Origin: Flavobacterium psychrophilum
GTDB taxonomy: Bacteria; Bacteroidota; Bacteroidia; Flavobacteriales; Flavobacteriaceae
DNA length: 19,010 nt
Direction: 5' to 3'
Assembly: GCA_945905915.1 (NCBI GenBank)
Contig: CAMDQL010000030.1
Coordinates: 1 to 19,010, forward strand
The translations under genes and the position numbers were made by a program. Each line of letters starts with the position of its first letter. Within the stretch, counting starts at the first letter, position 1. Positions 1 to 5,836 of the stretch are shown piece after piece. Below the pieces are notes generated by a model that worked only from the letters and a program-made list of their open reading frames with translations, ran no database searches and was not told the DNA's origin.

Positions 1-91
1 GGTCCTAGAAGATGACTAGGTCGATAGGCTATAGATGTAAAGGCAGTAATGTCATAGTCGAGTAGTACTAATAACCCGTTAGCTTATGTAC
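1..91 (+). rRNA. 23S ribosomal RNA, 3' end (partial)
   Basis: The first ~91 bases read as the last part of a bacterial 23S rRNA, including the conserved stretch around GTCGAGTAGTACTAATAAC and the terminal CCCGTTAGCTTATGTAC that would pair with the 23S 5' end. The 5' part lies outside the window. The exact 3' end is estimated from the start of the non-ribosomal spacer. A 5S gene follows on the same strand, as expected for an rrn operon. Confidence 0.9.
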
Positions 92-94
92 AAA

Positions 95-116
95 TTCCTC
101 CGCCTCGGCGGAGGAA
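95..116 (+). other. GC-rich hairpin just after 23S
   Basis: TTCCTCCGCC (95-104) and GGCGGAGGAA (107-116) are perfect inverted arms. They form a stem of up to 10 bp with a very tight loop, in an otherwise AT-rich spacer. It lies a few bases after the 23S 3' end, where precursor rRNA is processed. I infer a processing or stabilising stem. A terminator is less likely because 5S follows and there is no clean T-tract. Confidence 0.6.
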
Positions 117-194
117 GAAACTTTCTTTTAAATGATTTATCTCAGTATGTTAAGATATTTGCAACTATGTTGCAGTGAAAAGTAACTAGTAACA

Positions 195-227
195 AGTGAT
201 TAGCCCAAAAGCTAATTACTAATCACT
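195..227 (+). repeat. Inverted repeat in the 23S-5S spacer
   Basis: AGTGATTAG (195-203) is repeated inverted as CTAATCACT (219-227). An alternative inner pairing joins ATTAGC (199-204) with GCTAAT (211-216). The surrounding spacer (181-245) consists of degenerate short words such as AGTAAC, AGTGAT and ATCACT. This may be an rRNA-processing stem or a simple-sequence repeat. Nothing in the sequence decides between them. Confidence 0.5.
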
Positions 228-248
228 AAGAGCTTATCACTTAAAATT

Positions 249-358
249 TAAGGTGGTTATTGCGTCGGGGCTCACCTCTTCCCTTTCCGAACAGAGAAGT
301 TAAGCCCGATTGCGCAGATGGTACTGCAGTTATGTGGGAGAGTATGTCGCCGCCTTTC
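249..358 (+). rRNA. rrf: 5S ribosomal RNA
   Basis: The conserved 5S core is clear, including GGGGCTCACCTCTTCCC, CCGAACAGAGAAGTTAAGCCC and GGGAGAGTATGTCGCC. The ends pair as helix I: AAGGTGG (250-256) with CCGCCTT (350-356). The length of about 110 nt is usual for Bacteroidota. It is the last gene of the rrn operon entering from the left, and a strong terminator follows immediately. The end coordinates are accurate to a few bases. Confidence 0.95.
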
Positions 359-363
359 TTTAG

Positions 364-398
364 TAACCCCAGCTTTTTAAGCTGGGGTTATTTTTTTT
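364..398 (+). terminator. Intrinsic terminator of the rrn operon
   Basis: TAACCCCAGCTT (364-375) pairs perfectly with AAGCTGGGGTTA (379-390) around a TTT loop, and a T-tract runs to 398. It starts six bases after the 5S 3' end, so it should end the rRNA transcript. Confidence 0.93.
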
Positions 399-474
399 AT
401 AGGTACGCCGTGTTCGCAAGCTCGGTTCGACGCCTTTAGCTTCGCTCAGTCGGGCATAGCCCTCGAGTCTTTTG
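399..474. other. GC-rich intergenic island with tRNA-like words
   Basis: This stretch of about 75 bp between two terminators is clearly richer in G+C than its surroundings and contains no reading frame. It includes GGTTCGAC (424-431), which resembles a tRNA T-arm, and then GCTTCGCTCAGTCGGG (439-454), which resembles a D-arm. There is also a small GGGC-ATA-GCCC hairpin (452-462) and a CTCGAG palindrome. No complete cloverleaf can be folded. It may be a dispersed intergenic repeat or a decayed tRNA region. Confidence 0.4.
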
Positions 475-504
475 AAAAGCCTGTTCAAACGAACAGGCTT
501 TTTT
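475..504 (+). terminator. Second hairpin terminator after the rrn operon
   Basis: AAAAGCCTGTTC (475-486) and GAACAGGCTTTT (491-502) form a perfect 12-bp stem with an AAAC loop and a T-run to 504. With an A-run on one side and a T-run on the other, it could work on both strands. It lies about 105 bp after the first terminator with no gene between them, so it acts as a backup or serves the GC-rich island. Confidence 0.85.
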
Positions 505-539
505 ATTACCCATATATCGTACCGATGGGACTATAAATT

Positions 540-573
540 AAAAAAGCTACAATTGAACTATTGTAGCTTTTTT
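540..573. terminator. Bidirectional terminator before the minus-strand msrB block
   Basis: AAAAAAGCTACAAT (540-553) pairs perfectly with ATTGTAGCTTTTTT (560-573) around a six-base loop. The flanking A and T runs suit termination on either strand. It lies 35 bp beyond the stop of the minus-strand glycine-zipper gene, so its likely role is to end that transcript. It also insulates it from the rRNA operon. Confidence 0.88.
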
Positions 574-608
574 GTATGGATCAAACTTGAGAAACTTTAC
601 GCTGCGGG

Positions 609-791
609 TTATTTTTTATAAATAAAATCAAATATTGCACCAAAAGCCGTCCCAATTGCTAATCCTAATGGAATGTTTAGTGCTGAATTACCTTCACTTA
701 TTCCATAAATACTTCCAAAACATACGCCAAGTGCAGCGCCAATTCCAATTCCATTACCATTTACATTTTTTTTATTTTTAAGATCTTTCAT
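609..791 (-). CDS. Small glycine-zipper membrane protein (hypothetical, 60 aa)
   Basis: A 60-residue protein with a short Lys/Asn-rich N-terminus, then two hydrophobic segments (about residues 15-32 and 40-57). Both are full of small residues in the pattern of glycine-zipper helices (GIGIGAALG, PLGLAIGTAFGAIF). Such proteins are usually integral membrane oligomers of unknown role. The gene starts 23 bp after the msrB stop, on the same strand with no terminator between, so the two are probably co-transcribed. A hairpin terminator lies beyond its stop. The function is not known. The compact coding fit and its place in an operon argue that it is real, but it is short enough to leave doubt. Confidence 0.65.
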   Translation of the reverse strand: MKDLKNKKNVNGNGIGIGAALGVCFGSIYGISEGNSALNIPLGLAIGTAFGAIFDFIYKK

Positions 792-814
792 AAAGATTTA
801 CTAAGAGTTCTTAT

Positions 815-1294
815 TTATTTAGTTGCAGGTACAAATTTTATGGAAACAGAATTGGTGCAAAAACGTTGACCGGTAGTTTCTTTTGGACCGTCATCAAAAA
901 CATGCCCTAAATGCCCTTCACATTTTGCACACATGACTTCGGTTCGTATCATGCCATAACTTACATCTTTCTTATAAATAACAGATCCTTTAATGGCTTG
1001 ATCAAACGAAGGCCAACCGCAGTGAGAATCAAATTTTGTTTCCGAAGTAAATAAATCATTTCCGCAACCGGCACAAACGTATTTTCCTTTTTCAAAATGG
1101 TTGTAATATTCCCCAGTAAAAGCACGTTCTGTGTCTTTGTTTCGCAATACTTCATATTCCATTTCCGAAAGTTGGGCTTTCCATTCGGCTTCTGTTTTTT
1201 TAACGCTTGGTTCCATTTTTTTTGGTTCTGTTTTATTTTGTGAATGACACGATTGTACTGCTAATGCTAAAAATACTATAAAAATGTTTTTCAT
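815..1294 (-). CDS. msrB: Lipoprotein peptide-methionine (R)-S-oxide reductase
   Basis: MsrB reduces the R form of methionine sulfoxide in oxidised proteins. The 159-residue product has a lipoprotein-type signal ending at Cys16 (VQSC), a charged linker to about residue 35, then the MsrB domain. The zinc-binding pairs are C74/C77 (CAGC) and C122/C125 (CAKC). The catalytic cysteine is C146 in RFCTNS, and C92 in HCGWPSF sits where many relatives have the resolving cysteine. HLGHVFDDGP is also present. The lipid anchor puts the enzyme outside the cytoplasm, where it would repair periplasmic or outer-membrane proteins, so it must receive electrons from an envelope reductant not encoded here. The small membrane-protein gene follows 23 bp downstream. 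A TATCTTTG promoter element lies upstream. Confidence 0.95.
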   Translation of the reverse strand: MKNIFIVFLALAVQSCHSQNKTEPKKMEPSVKKTEAEWKAQLSEMEYEVLRNKDTERAFTGEYYNHFEKGKYVCAGCGNDLFTSETKFDSHCGWPSFDQAIKGSVIYKKDVSYGMIRTEVMCAKCEGHLGHVFDDGPKETTGQRFCTNSVSIKFVPATK

Positions 1295-1359
1295 AAGACT
1301 AAAGTTTAAGAGTTATGTACCATAAAACTATTAAAAAATAATTTTATTAGGATTATTTT

Positions 1360-1367
1360 CAAAGATA
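1360..1367 (-). promoter_or_regulatory. Candidate -7 promoter element for msrB
   Basis: On the minus strand the bases read TATCTTTG, an exact match to the Bacteroidota -7 consensus TAnnTTTG, about 66 nt upstream of the msrB start. No TTG -33 element sits at the usual 17-23 bp spacing. The site also overlaps the imperfect palindrome CAAAG-N6-CTTTG (1360-1375), which might be an operator but is short. Confidence 0.5.
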
Positions 1368-1413
1368 GTACTTTGAGCTATTCTTATTTGTTAAGTAAAT
1401 GACAAAATTGCCT

Positions 1414-1857
1414 TTAAGTATTTATTTCTAAATCTTTTATATAATCTTCATTTTCATAGAAAAAGCGTTCAAAAGCATCCATATTTTCATTAAAAAAGTC
1501 AAATATTGTTGTCCAAGTATTCTTGTTATTTATGCTTATTCCCAATTGTCCAACCCAAATTCGGCTAATTATTTTTCCGTTTTCTAAATAATAATTTCGT
1601 TCAAAAATTACATCTTCTATGTAATCTTCGATTAATATTGATTTTAAAGATTCCACTTTTTCATAATATATTTTACGTTTTTCTTCGTCTTTTGGTTCAA
1701 TATCTAAAATAACTTGCGCTTTTTTATTATCTACATAAAATTTAAACGTTACATCCTTAATTTTGGTGTTGTAAAGCAACCATTTTCTGGGATAAGCTTC
1801 GGCAAAAGCGATCCAAAAGTCTTTTTTAATTTGTAGCACTTCTTCTTTACTAAACAT
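1414..1857 (-). CDS. DUF4268 domain-containing protein
   Basis: A cytoplasmic protein of 147 residues with no signal peptide or membrane segment. The opening (MFSKEEVLQIKKDFWIAFAE), the central FYVDNKKAQVILDIEPKD and the final Trp/Phe-rich helix (TWTTIFDFFNENMDAFERFF) match the pattern I know for DUF4268, a family of unknown function found as stand-alone genes in Bacteroidota and as a C-terminal part of some nuclease-like proteins. No catalytic motif is visible. It is transcribed away from the Nudix gene across a 67-bp divergent gap, and 119 bp separate its stop from msrB, which has its own promoter element. It is therefore probably monocistronic. Confidence 0.8.
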   Translation of the reverse strand: MFSKEEVLQIKKDFWIAFAEAYPRKWLLYNTKIKDVTFKFYVDNKKAQVILDIEPKDEEKRKIYYEKVESLKSILIEDYIEDVIFERNYYLENGKIISRIWVGQLGISINNKNTWTTIFDFFNENMDAFERFFYENEDYIKDLEINT

Positions 1858-1924
1858 ATTCTTTATTTAAAAATGATTTTATGGGGAAAATTAATTATCT
1901 TTAAGATTACTAAATTAACCCAGT

Positions 1925-2566
1925 ATGTTGTTTACTGAATTTGTAAAATTTCTTCCAAAGATAGAAAAAGAAAAATTGCTTTCTAGAGATGCACATATAA
2001 AAATGGCGCCTTTAGAGCGTATTTCATATATGGATGAGGAAAATTATTTAGATAAGAATCCAAAAAAAGCAGCGGTGTTAATGTTGTTTTATCCTAAAAA
2101 TGAAATAGTTCATTTGGCCTTAATAGTTCGAAATACATATCCAGGAGTACATTCTTCACAGATAGGATTTCCAGGAGGAAAAGTTGAACTTTCAGACGCT
2201 AATTTAGCAGAAACAGCAATTAGAGAAACGCATGAAGAAGTTGGTATTCCTCCCGAAAAGATAACAATAATTAAATCGTTTAGTGAAATTTATATTCCGC
2301 CGAGTAATTTTTTAGTAGCACCTTTTATGGGAATTGCCCATGAGGAATTGGTTTTTTTCCCTGATGAAACTGAAGTTAAGAAAGTATTAGAATTTTCTCT
2401 AACTGATTTTTTAGCTGATAAAAGCATCACAAAAGTCAATATGTCAACATCGTATGCAACGGATATTGATGTCCCAGCATTTAGAGTTGACAAATATATA
2501 GTTTGGGGTGCAACTGCCATGATGATGAGTGAATTGAAAGAGGTAATTAAAAACGTTTTAGACTAA
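1925..2566 (+). CDS. NudL-type Nudix hydrolase (probable CoA pyrophosphatase)
   Basis: A 213-residue Nudix hydrolase, probably cleaving coenzyme A or a related nucleotide diphosphate. The Nudix box spans about residues 84-108: GFPGGKVELSD, then the core R100-E101 with E104-E105 in IRETHEEVG. The spacing is one residue longer than the classic box and carries Asp at the first acidic position, as I recall for E. coli NudL (YeaB). The upstream HSSQIGFPGGK matches the extra CoA-pyrophosphatase motif (HxGQxxFPGG), and IPPSNFLVAPFMG matches the family's downstream segment. Substrate is inferred from subfamily, not shown. The only promoter-like sequence is TATCTTTA at 1896-1903, one base off consensus. 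The acyltransferase gene follows after 116 bp. Confidence 0.9.
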   Translation: MLFTEFVKFLPKIEKEKLLSRDAHIKMAPLERISYMDEENYLDKNPKKAAVLMLFYPKNEIVHLALIVRNTYPGVHSSQIGFPGGKVELSDANLAETAIRETHEEVGIPPEKITIIKSFSEIYIPPSNFLVAPFMGIAHEELVFFPDETEVKKVLEFSLTDFLADKSITKVNMSTSYATDIDVPAFRVDKYIVWGATAMMMSELKEVIKNVLD

Positions 2567-2645
2567 ATAGATTGCTAATTATTTAAATATCAGTACACCA
2601 TTTGTTATTTTATGCGATTTTACTTTTTAAAATAACTGATTTCAC

Positions 2646-2653
2646 TACATTTG
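2646..2653 (+). promoter_or_regulatory. Candidate -7 promoter element for the acyltransferase gene
   Basis: TACATTTG matches the Bacteroidota -7 consensus TAnnTTTG exactly and ends 29 bp before the ATG at 2683. No good TTG -33 element is at the expected distance. An alternative is TTTG at 2601-2604 with TACTTTTT at 2621-2628, which fits less well. Confidence 0.5.
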
Positions 2654-2682
2654 CCTACCTATTTTGATAACACAAATAAACT

Positions 2683-3492
2683 ATGGGATTATTTAAACGA
2701 AATCCTTTCGGACATATATTATTTTTAAAAACGTGGTTAATTAGAATTGCAGGTTTTTTAACACACAGACGTTACAAGAGTTTTAATAAGCTGCAAATCG
2801 AAGGTTCTGAAATTATTCGAAATTTACCCGATACAAACGTATTATTCATTTCGAATCATCAAACCTATTTTGCGGATGTAGTGGCCATGTTTCACGTTTT
2901 TAATGCAAGTTTAAAAGGACGAGAGAATAACATTAAAAATGTTTTTTACTTATGGAATCCAAAGCTAAATTTATATTATGTTGCGGCTAAAGAAACCATG
3001 GAAGAAGGTTTGTTGCCAAGAATTTTAGCGTACGCGGGTGCTATATCCGTTGAGCGAACTTGGCGCGATAAAGGAAAAGATGTAACCGAGAAGAAAGAAA
3101 TCAACCCAAACGATACTGAAAACATTAAAATTGCTCTTGATGATGGGTGGGTAATTACTTTTCCGCAAGGAACAACAAGATCGTTTAAACCCGTAAGAAA
3201 AGGAACAGCGCATATTATTTTACAACATAAACCCATTGTAGTTCCAATAGTTATTGATGGTTTCCGTCGCTCGTTTGACCGAAAAGGATTACTCATAAAA
3301 AAGAAAGGAATATTACAATCTATGGTGATTAAAGAGCCTTTGAAAATCGATTATGAGAATGCTACTGTTGATGAAGTGGTTGAAATGATCGAGTTTGCTA
3401 TTGAACAACACCCTTCGCTTTTAAAGGTTATTCCGGCAGAAGAATTAGACGAAAAAGAAAAACTTGATAAAGAGCGCATCTGGCGTTATTAA
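2683..3492 (+). CDS. PlsC-like lysophospholipid acyltransferase
   Basis: A membrane-associated acyltransferase of the LPLAT/PlsC family, which transfers an acyl group to a lysophospholipid or glycerol-phosphate. In its 269 residues the acceptor/catalytic motif is at N58-H59 (SNHQTYFADV), the second block is ISVERTWR (121-128), the third is FPQGTTR (160-166), and VVPIVIDGF (186-194) corresponds to the fourth. Two motifs differ from the usual pattern: the Asp is six residues after His (HX5D rather than HX4D), and FPEGT is FPQGT. I believe this is a recurring Bacteroidota variant, so the enzyme is probably active, but its substrate could differ from that of classic PlsC. A short hydrophobic N-terminal stretch may anchor it at the inner membrane. 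Confidence 0.85.
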   Translation: MGLFKRNPFGHILFLKTWLIRIAGFLTHRRYKSFNKLQIEGSEIIRNLPDTNVLFISNHQTYFADVVAMFHVFNASLKGRENNIKNVFYLWNPKLNLYYVAAKETMEEGLLPRILAYAGAISVERTWRDKGKDVTEKKEINPNDTENIKIALDDGWVITFPQGTTRSFKPVRKGTAHIILQHKPIVVPIVIDGFRRSFDRKGLLIKKKGILQSMVIKEPLKIDYENATVDEVVEMIEFAIEQHPSLLKVIPAEELDEKEKLDKERIWRY

Positions 3493-3512
3493 TCTGGGTG
3501 TTTTAATATAAT

Positions 3513-3546
3513 AAAAAAGGATTGAATAGTACTCAATCCCTTTTTT
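3513..3546. terminator. Bidirectional terminator between convergent genes
   Basis: An A-run (3513-3518), GGATTGA (3519-3525), a seven-base loop, TCAATCC (3533-3539), one extra C and a T-run (3541-3546) form a hairpin flanked by A and T tracts. It lies between the plus-strand acyltransferase stop and the minus-strand membrane-protein stop, and can serve both. Confidence 0.88.
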
Positions 3547-3553
3547 GTATGAT

Positions 3554-4165
3554 TTAAAAATCTAACTTTTGAAGTTCTTTATAATTTTTATTCAATCGGT
3601 TTAGTAAGAAGCCGTAGAGCAATTTATAAAATCCAAAAATTAGCGCAATTACAAACAGCATACTGAAAATAAAAATTATAATAAAACCTGTATCTGATAT
3701 CGGCGTTGCTTCAGGATTTGCATTTTTATACCCAGCTTTAAATCCATGAATAAAACCAAATGAGCCTAAAAAACTACTAATAAAAACATTCCAATAAATA
3801 TAGTAATTTACTATTTTACGAGTTTTTATGATGTCTTGAATCAGTTTTTTGGACGAATCTAAAACACTGATGGTTTTATAATTTTTATAAAACAAATAGA
3901 TAAATCCTAACAAAATAAAATAGTTGGCTTTTTCAATCACATTCAAATAAGGATGTAATTTTTCAAAATTTTCAATTTCTTTATCAGCAATCAAAAACCC
4001 CAATCCATTAAGCACTATAAATTCAATGATGCTAATAATTAAGATCCATTTCACAATAGTGGATGATCTTTTATGCAACATGCTATAAATTTCGTTTTCA
4101 GAGACTTGGTCAAAAGTGTTTTCCTTTTTTTTCCAGTCGTTTTTTAATATTTCTAATTCATCCAT
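3554..4165 (-). CDS. Four-helix membrane protein behind an ECF sigma gene
   Basis: A 203-residue protein with a charged cytoplasmic-looking N-terminus (about 1-36, including DWKKKENTF and YSMLHKRSS) and four hydrophobic segments at about 38-59, 79-96, 120-142 and 158-186. It ends in a charged tail. Its ATG is two bases after the sigma-factor stop, so translation of the two is likely coupled. This position, and a soluble N-terminus followed by membrane helices, suggest a membrane-bound partner or anti-sigma factor. No zinc-binding anti-sigma motif (HxxxCxxC) is present, so this is inference from context. I recall similar proteins behind sigma genes across Flavobacteriia, sometimes mislabelled as carotene oxygenases. 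It has no known activity. Confidence 0.8.
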   Translation of the reverse strand: MDELEILKNDWKKKENTFDQVSENEIYSMLHKRSSTIVKWILIISIIEFIVLNGLGFLIADKEIENFEKLHPYLNVIEKANYFILLGFIYLFYKNYKTISVLDSSKKLIQDIIKTRKIVNYYIYWNVFISSFLGSFGFIHGFKAGYKNANPEATPISDTGFIIIFIFSMLFVIALIFGFYKLLYGFLLNRLNKNYKELQKLDF

Positions 4166-4167
4166 CG

Positions 4168-4662
4168 TTACGGATTTAATATTTTTTTTAATTTTCCTTT
4201 GACACGATTCATTTTTACCCGTGCATTAACCTCAGTAATACCTAATGTTTCTGAAATTTCAGTGTAATTTTTATCTTCTAAATACAAGAACACAAGTGCC
4301 TTTTCAATATCATTCAATTCACTTATGGCACTGTAAAGTAATTTTAATTTTTCCTCATCTTCAAAATTATACTCTTCTTGGGTAACTTTATGAAATGTAC
4401 TATCAAACTCAATGGTGTCAATGGTTCTTTTTTTCTTTCGATATAGAGTAATGGCGGTATTTAAACCAACGCGATAGGCCCAAGTAGTAAATTTTGAATC
4501 GCCTCTAAAATTTGGAAAAGCTTTCCATAACTGAATCGTAATTTCCTGAAATAAATCTTTATGCGCATCAGTATCAGTAGTATATAACCTACATATTTTG
4601 TGGATTATATTCTGATTTTCTTTAAGTTGTTTAACAAAAAGTGCTTCCGATTCTGATTTCAT
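4168..4662 (-). CDS. ECF-type RNA polymerase sigma factor
   Basis: A 164-residue group 4 (ECF) sigma-70 factor that directs RNA polymerase to a special set of promoters. Region 2 spans about residues 10-80: DLFQEITIQLW (36-46) is the core-binding helix, and FRGDSKFTTWAYRVGLNTA holds the -10 recognition part. Region 4 spans about 104-160, with ALVFLYLEDKNYTEISETLG and the recognition helix ITEVNARVKMNRVKGKLKK. There is no region 1.1 or 3. The gene lies 30 bp behind the DUF3810 gene and two bases ahead of the four-helix membrane protein. A TTGTAACA sequence in the short upstream gap could be an autoregulatory ECF -35 element. Confidence 0.94.
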   Translation of the reverse strand: MKSESEALFVKQLKENQNIIHKICRLYTTDTDAHKDLFQEITIQLWKAFPNFRGDSKFTTWAYRVGLNTAITLYRKKKRTIDTIEFDSTFHKVTQEEYNFEDEEKLKLLYSAISELNDIEKALVFLYLEDKNYTEISETLGITEVNARVKMNRVKGKLKKILNP

Positions 4663-4690
4663 AAGTAATTAGTTGTCTAATGTGCGATTT

Positions 4691-4698
4691 TGTTACAA
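4691..4698 (-). promoter_or_regulatory. Possible ECF-type -35 element ahead of the sigma gene
   Basis: On the minus strand the bases read TTGTAACA, ending 28 bp before the sigma-factor start and overlapping the DUF3810 stop codon. An AAC core is characteristic of -35 elements read by ECF sigma factors, and these genes often regulate themselves. A fitting -10 element is not certain, so this is tentative. Confidence 0.25.
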
Positions 4699-5781
4699 TT
4701 TTTCATATCCAATTGCTAATCCTACAAATTTACTATAGCCTTCCATGCCATCTTTTTGTTGGTTGGCTTTTAGGAAATTATCGTAGAAATATTCAAATAA
4801 ACTATTGATAGGTGTTTGATATTGATCCCAAAAGAGTTCATTTTCATCAAAATTTTTCAAAACACCTACATTGATTTTTTCTATAAATGGTTTCGAACTT
4901 CCTTCTTTCAATACTTCTAAATTATTCAATGCATAACGCAAAGCAAAACTATACGCAGAATATTGAAAGTACAAGTCTTCATTTTTAGAAGCAGTTATAA
5001 AACCAATAAAATTGCACTCACTTTCGCTACCAATTCCGGTTTGATGCGCCATTTCGTGACATGTGGTTAAGGGTGAAGTATATTTTGGTTTTAAATTATT
5101 TACTTGCGCTTCATTGGTAAACGGATTCAAATAGCCGCCAAAGCCCATATAACTCAGCGGATAACTGAACAACGACGATTTGATGCTTTTTTCTTCGTAA
5201 TGAAATTCGTTTAAATCAATAGGTAAGTTTGTATATCCTTTTAACGCCAGATTATAAATTTCTTTATCCGAATACGGAATTATTACTGCTACCGAATCAT
5301 TTTTTGTTATTTTAAGTTGTAATTCGTTGGTTTTTAATAACATTTTTTCAGCAAACGTTTTTAATTGTTTTGACGAATATTCTTTTTCAATTTGTAATTT
5401 TTCATCTAACGGGATGCGATAATAATTCATTCCCCAAAGCAAATGAAAGAAAAAATAAAATACCGAAACCCAACTCAATATCGTCAATCCGTTAGTTTTC
5501 CATTCTTTGAAAAAGCCAATTCGGTGCTTCCAAATACATCGGAATAAGAGTAAAATCAGGATAAAATAGATCACATCACCCAACGAAAACGGCATCCAAC
5601 CCAATGCTTTTCTCGATACAAAAGCCAACTTCGGATAAAAACCTTTACTGTACCAAGTTTCAACAAAATCAGGAAATAAACCAATCGTTTTCACTACGAT
5701 GATTTGGATAACTAAAAATAAAGGAAGGATGAATTTTCTTTTCACAGCATATTTTAAAATGTAAATATAATCACAAATCAA
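4693..5781 (-). CDS. DUF3810 membrane protein with HExxH metalloprotease motif
   Basis: A 362-residue protein with three N-terminal membrane segments (about 17-36, 68-86 and 100-116), then a large domain of about 240 residues. It contains FGGYLNPFTNEAQVN (214-228) and the motif CHEMAHQTG with H242, E243 and H246, followed by E253 and E255. HExxH is the signature of zinc metalloproteases and HExxH-x(n)-E is the usual third ligand pattern. The family (DUF3810) has no assigned substrate that I know of. Only 30 bp separate it from the ECF sigma gene, so the two may share a transcript. The ATG at 5781 is used here, but GTG at 5745 (VKRKFILP) would give a more typical short lead before the first helix. 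It diverges from pepD. Confidence 0.85.
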   Translation of the reverse strand: MICDYIYILKYAVKRKFILPLFLVIQIIVVKTIGLFPDFVETWYSKGFYPKLAFVSRKALGWMPFSLGDVIYFILILLLFRCIWKHRIGFFKEWKTNGLTILSWVSVFYFFFHLLWGMNYYRIPLDEKLQIEKEYSSKQLKTFAEKMLLKTNELQLKITKNDSVAVIIPYSDKEIYNLALKGYTNLPIDLNEFHYEEKSIKSSLFSYPLSYMGFGGYLNPFTNEAQVNNLKPKYTSPLTTCHEMAHQTGIGSESECNFIGFITASKNEDLYFQYSAYSFALRYALNNLEVLKEGSSKPFIEKINVGVLKNFDENELFWDQYQTPINSLFEYFYDNFLKANQQKDGMEGYSKFVGLAIGYEKL

Positions 5782-5782
5782 T

Positions 5783-5811
5783 TTGTAAAGAAATTAAACT
5801 TTGTAACTTTG
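5783..5811 (+). promoter_or_regulatory. pepD promoter (TTG-N18-TAACTTTG)
   Basis: TTG at 5783-5785 (in ATTTG) and TAACTTTG at 5804-5811 match the Bacteroidota -33 and -7 elements, with an 18-bp spacer inside the normal 17-23 range. The -7 element ends 25 bp before the pepD ATG, which fits a short leader without a Shine-Dalgarno. The site lies in the divergent gap and overlaps the longer proposed start of the DUF3810 gene, a further reason to consider its later GTG start. Confidence 0.8.
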
Positions 5812-5836
5812 TTTTCTGAAACTTGAAATAAAAAAT

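Noticed and set aside
401..475. A tRNA gene after 5S
   Set aside because: T-arm-like and D-arm-like words are present but in the wrong order, and there is no anticodon stem or acceptor pairing.
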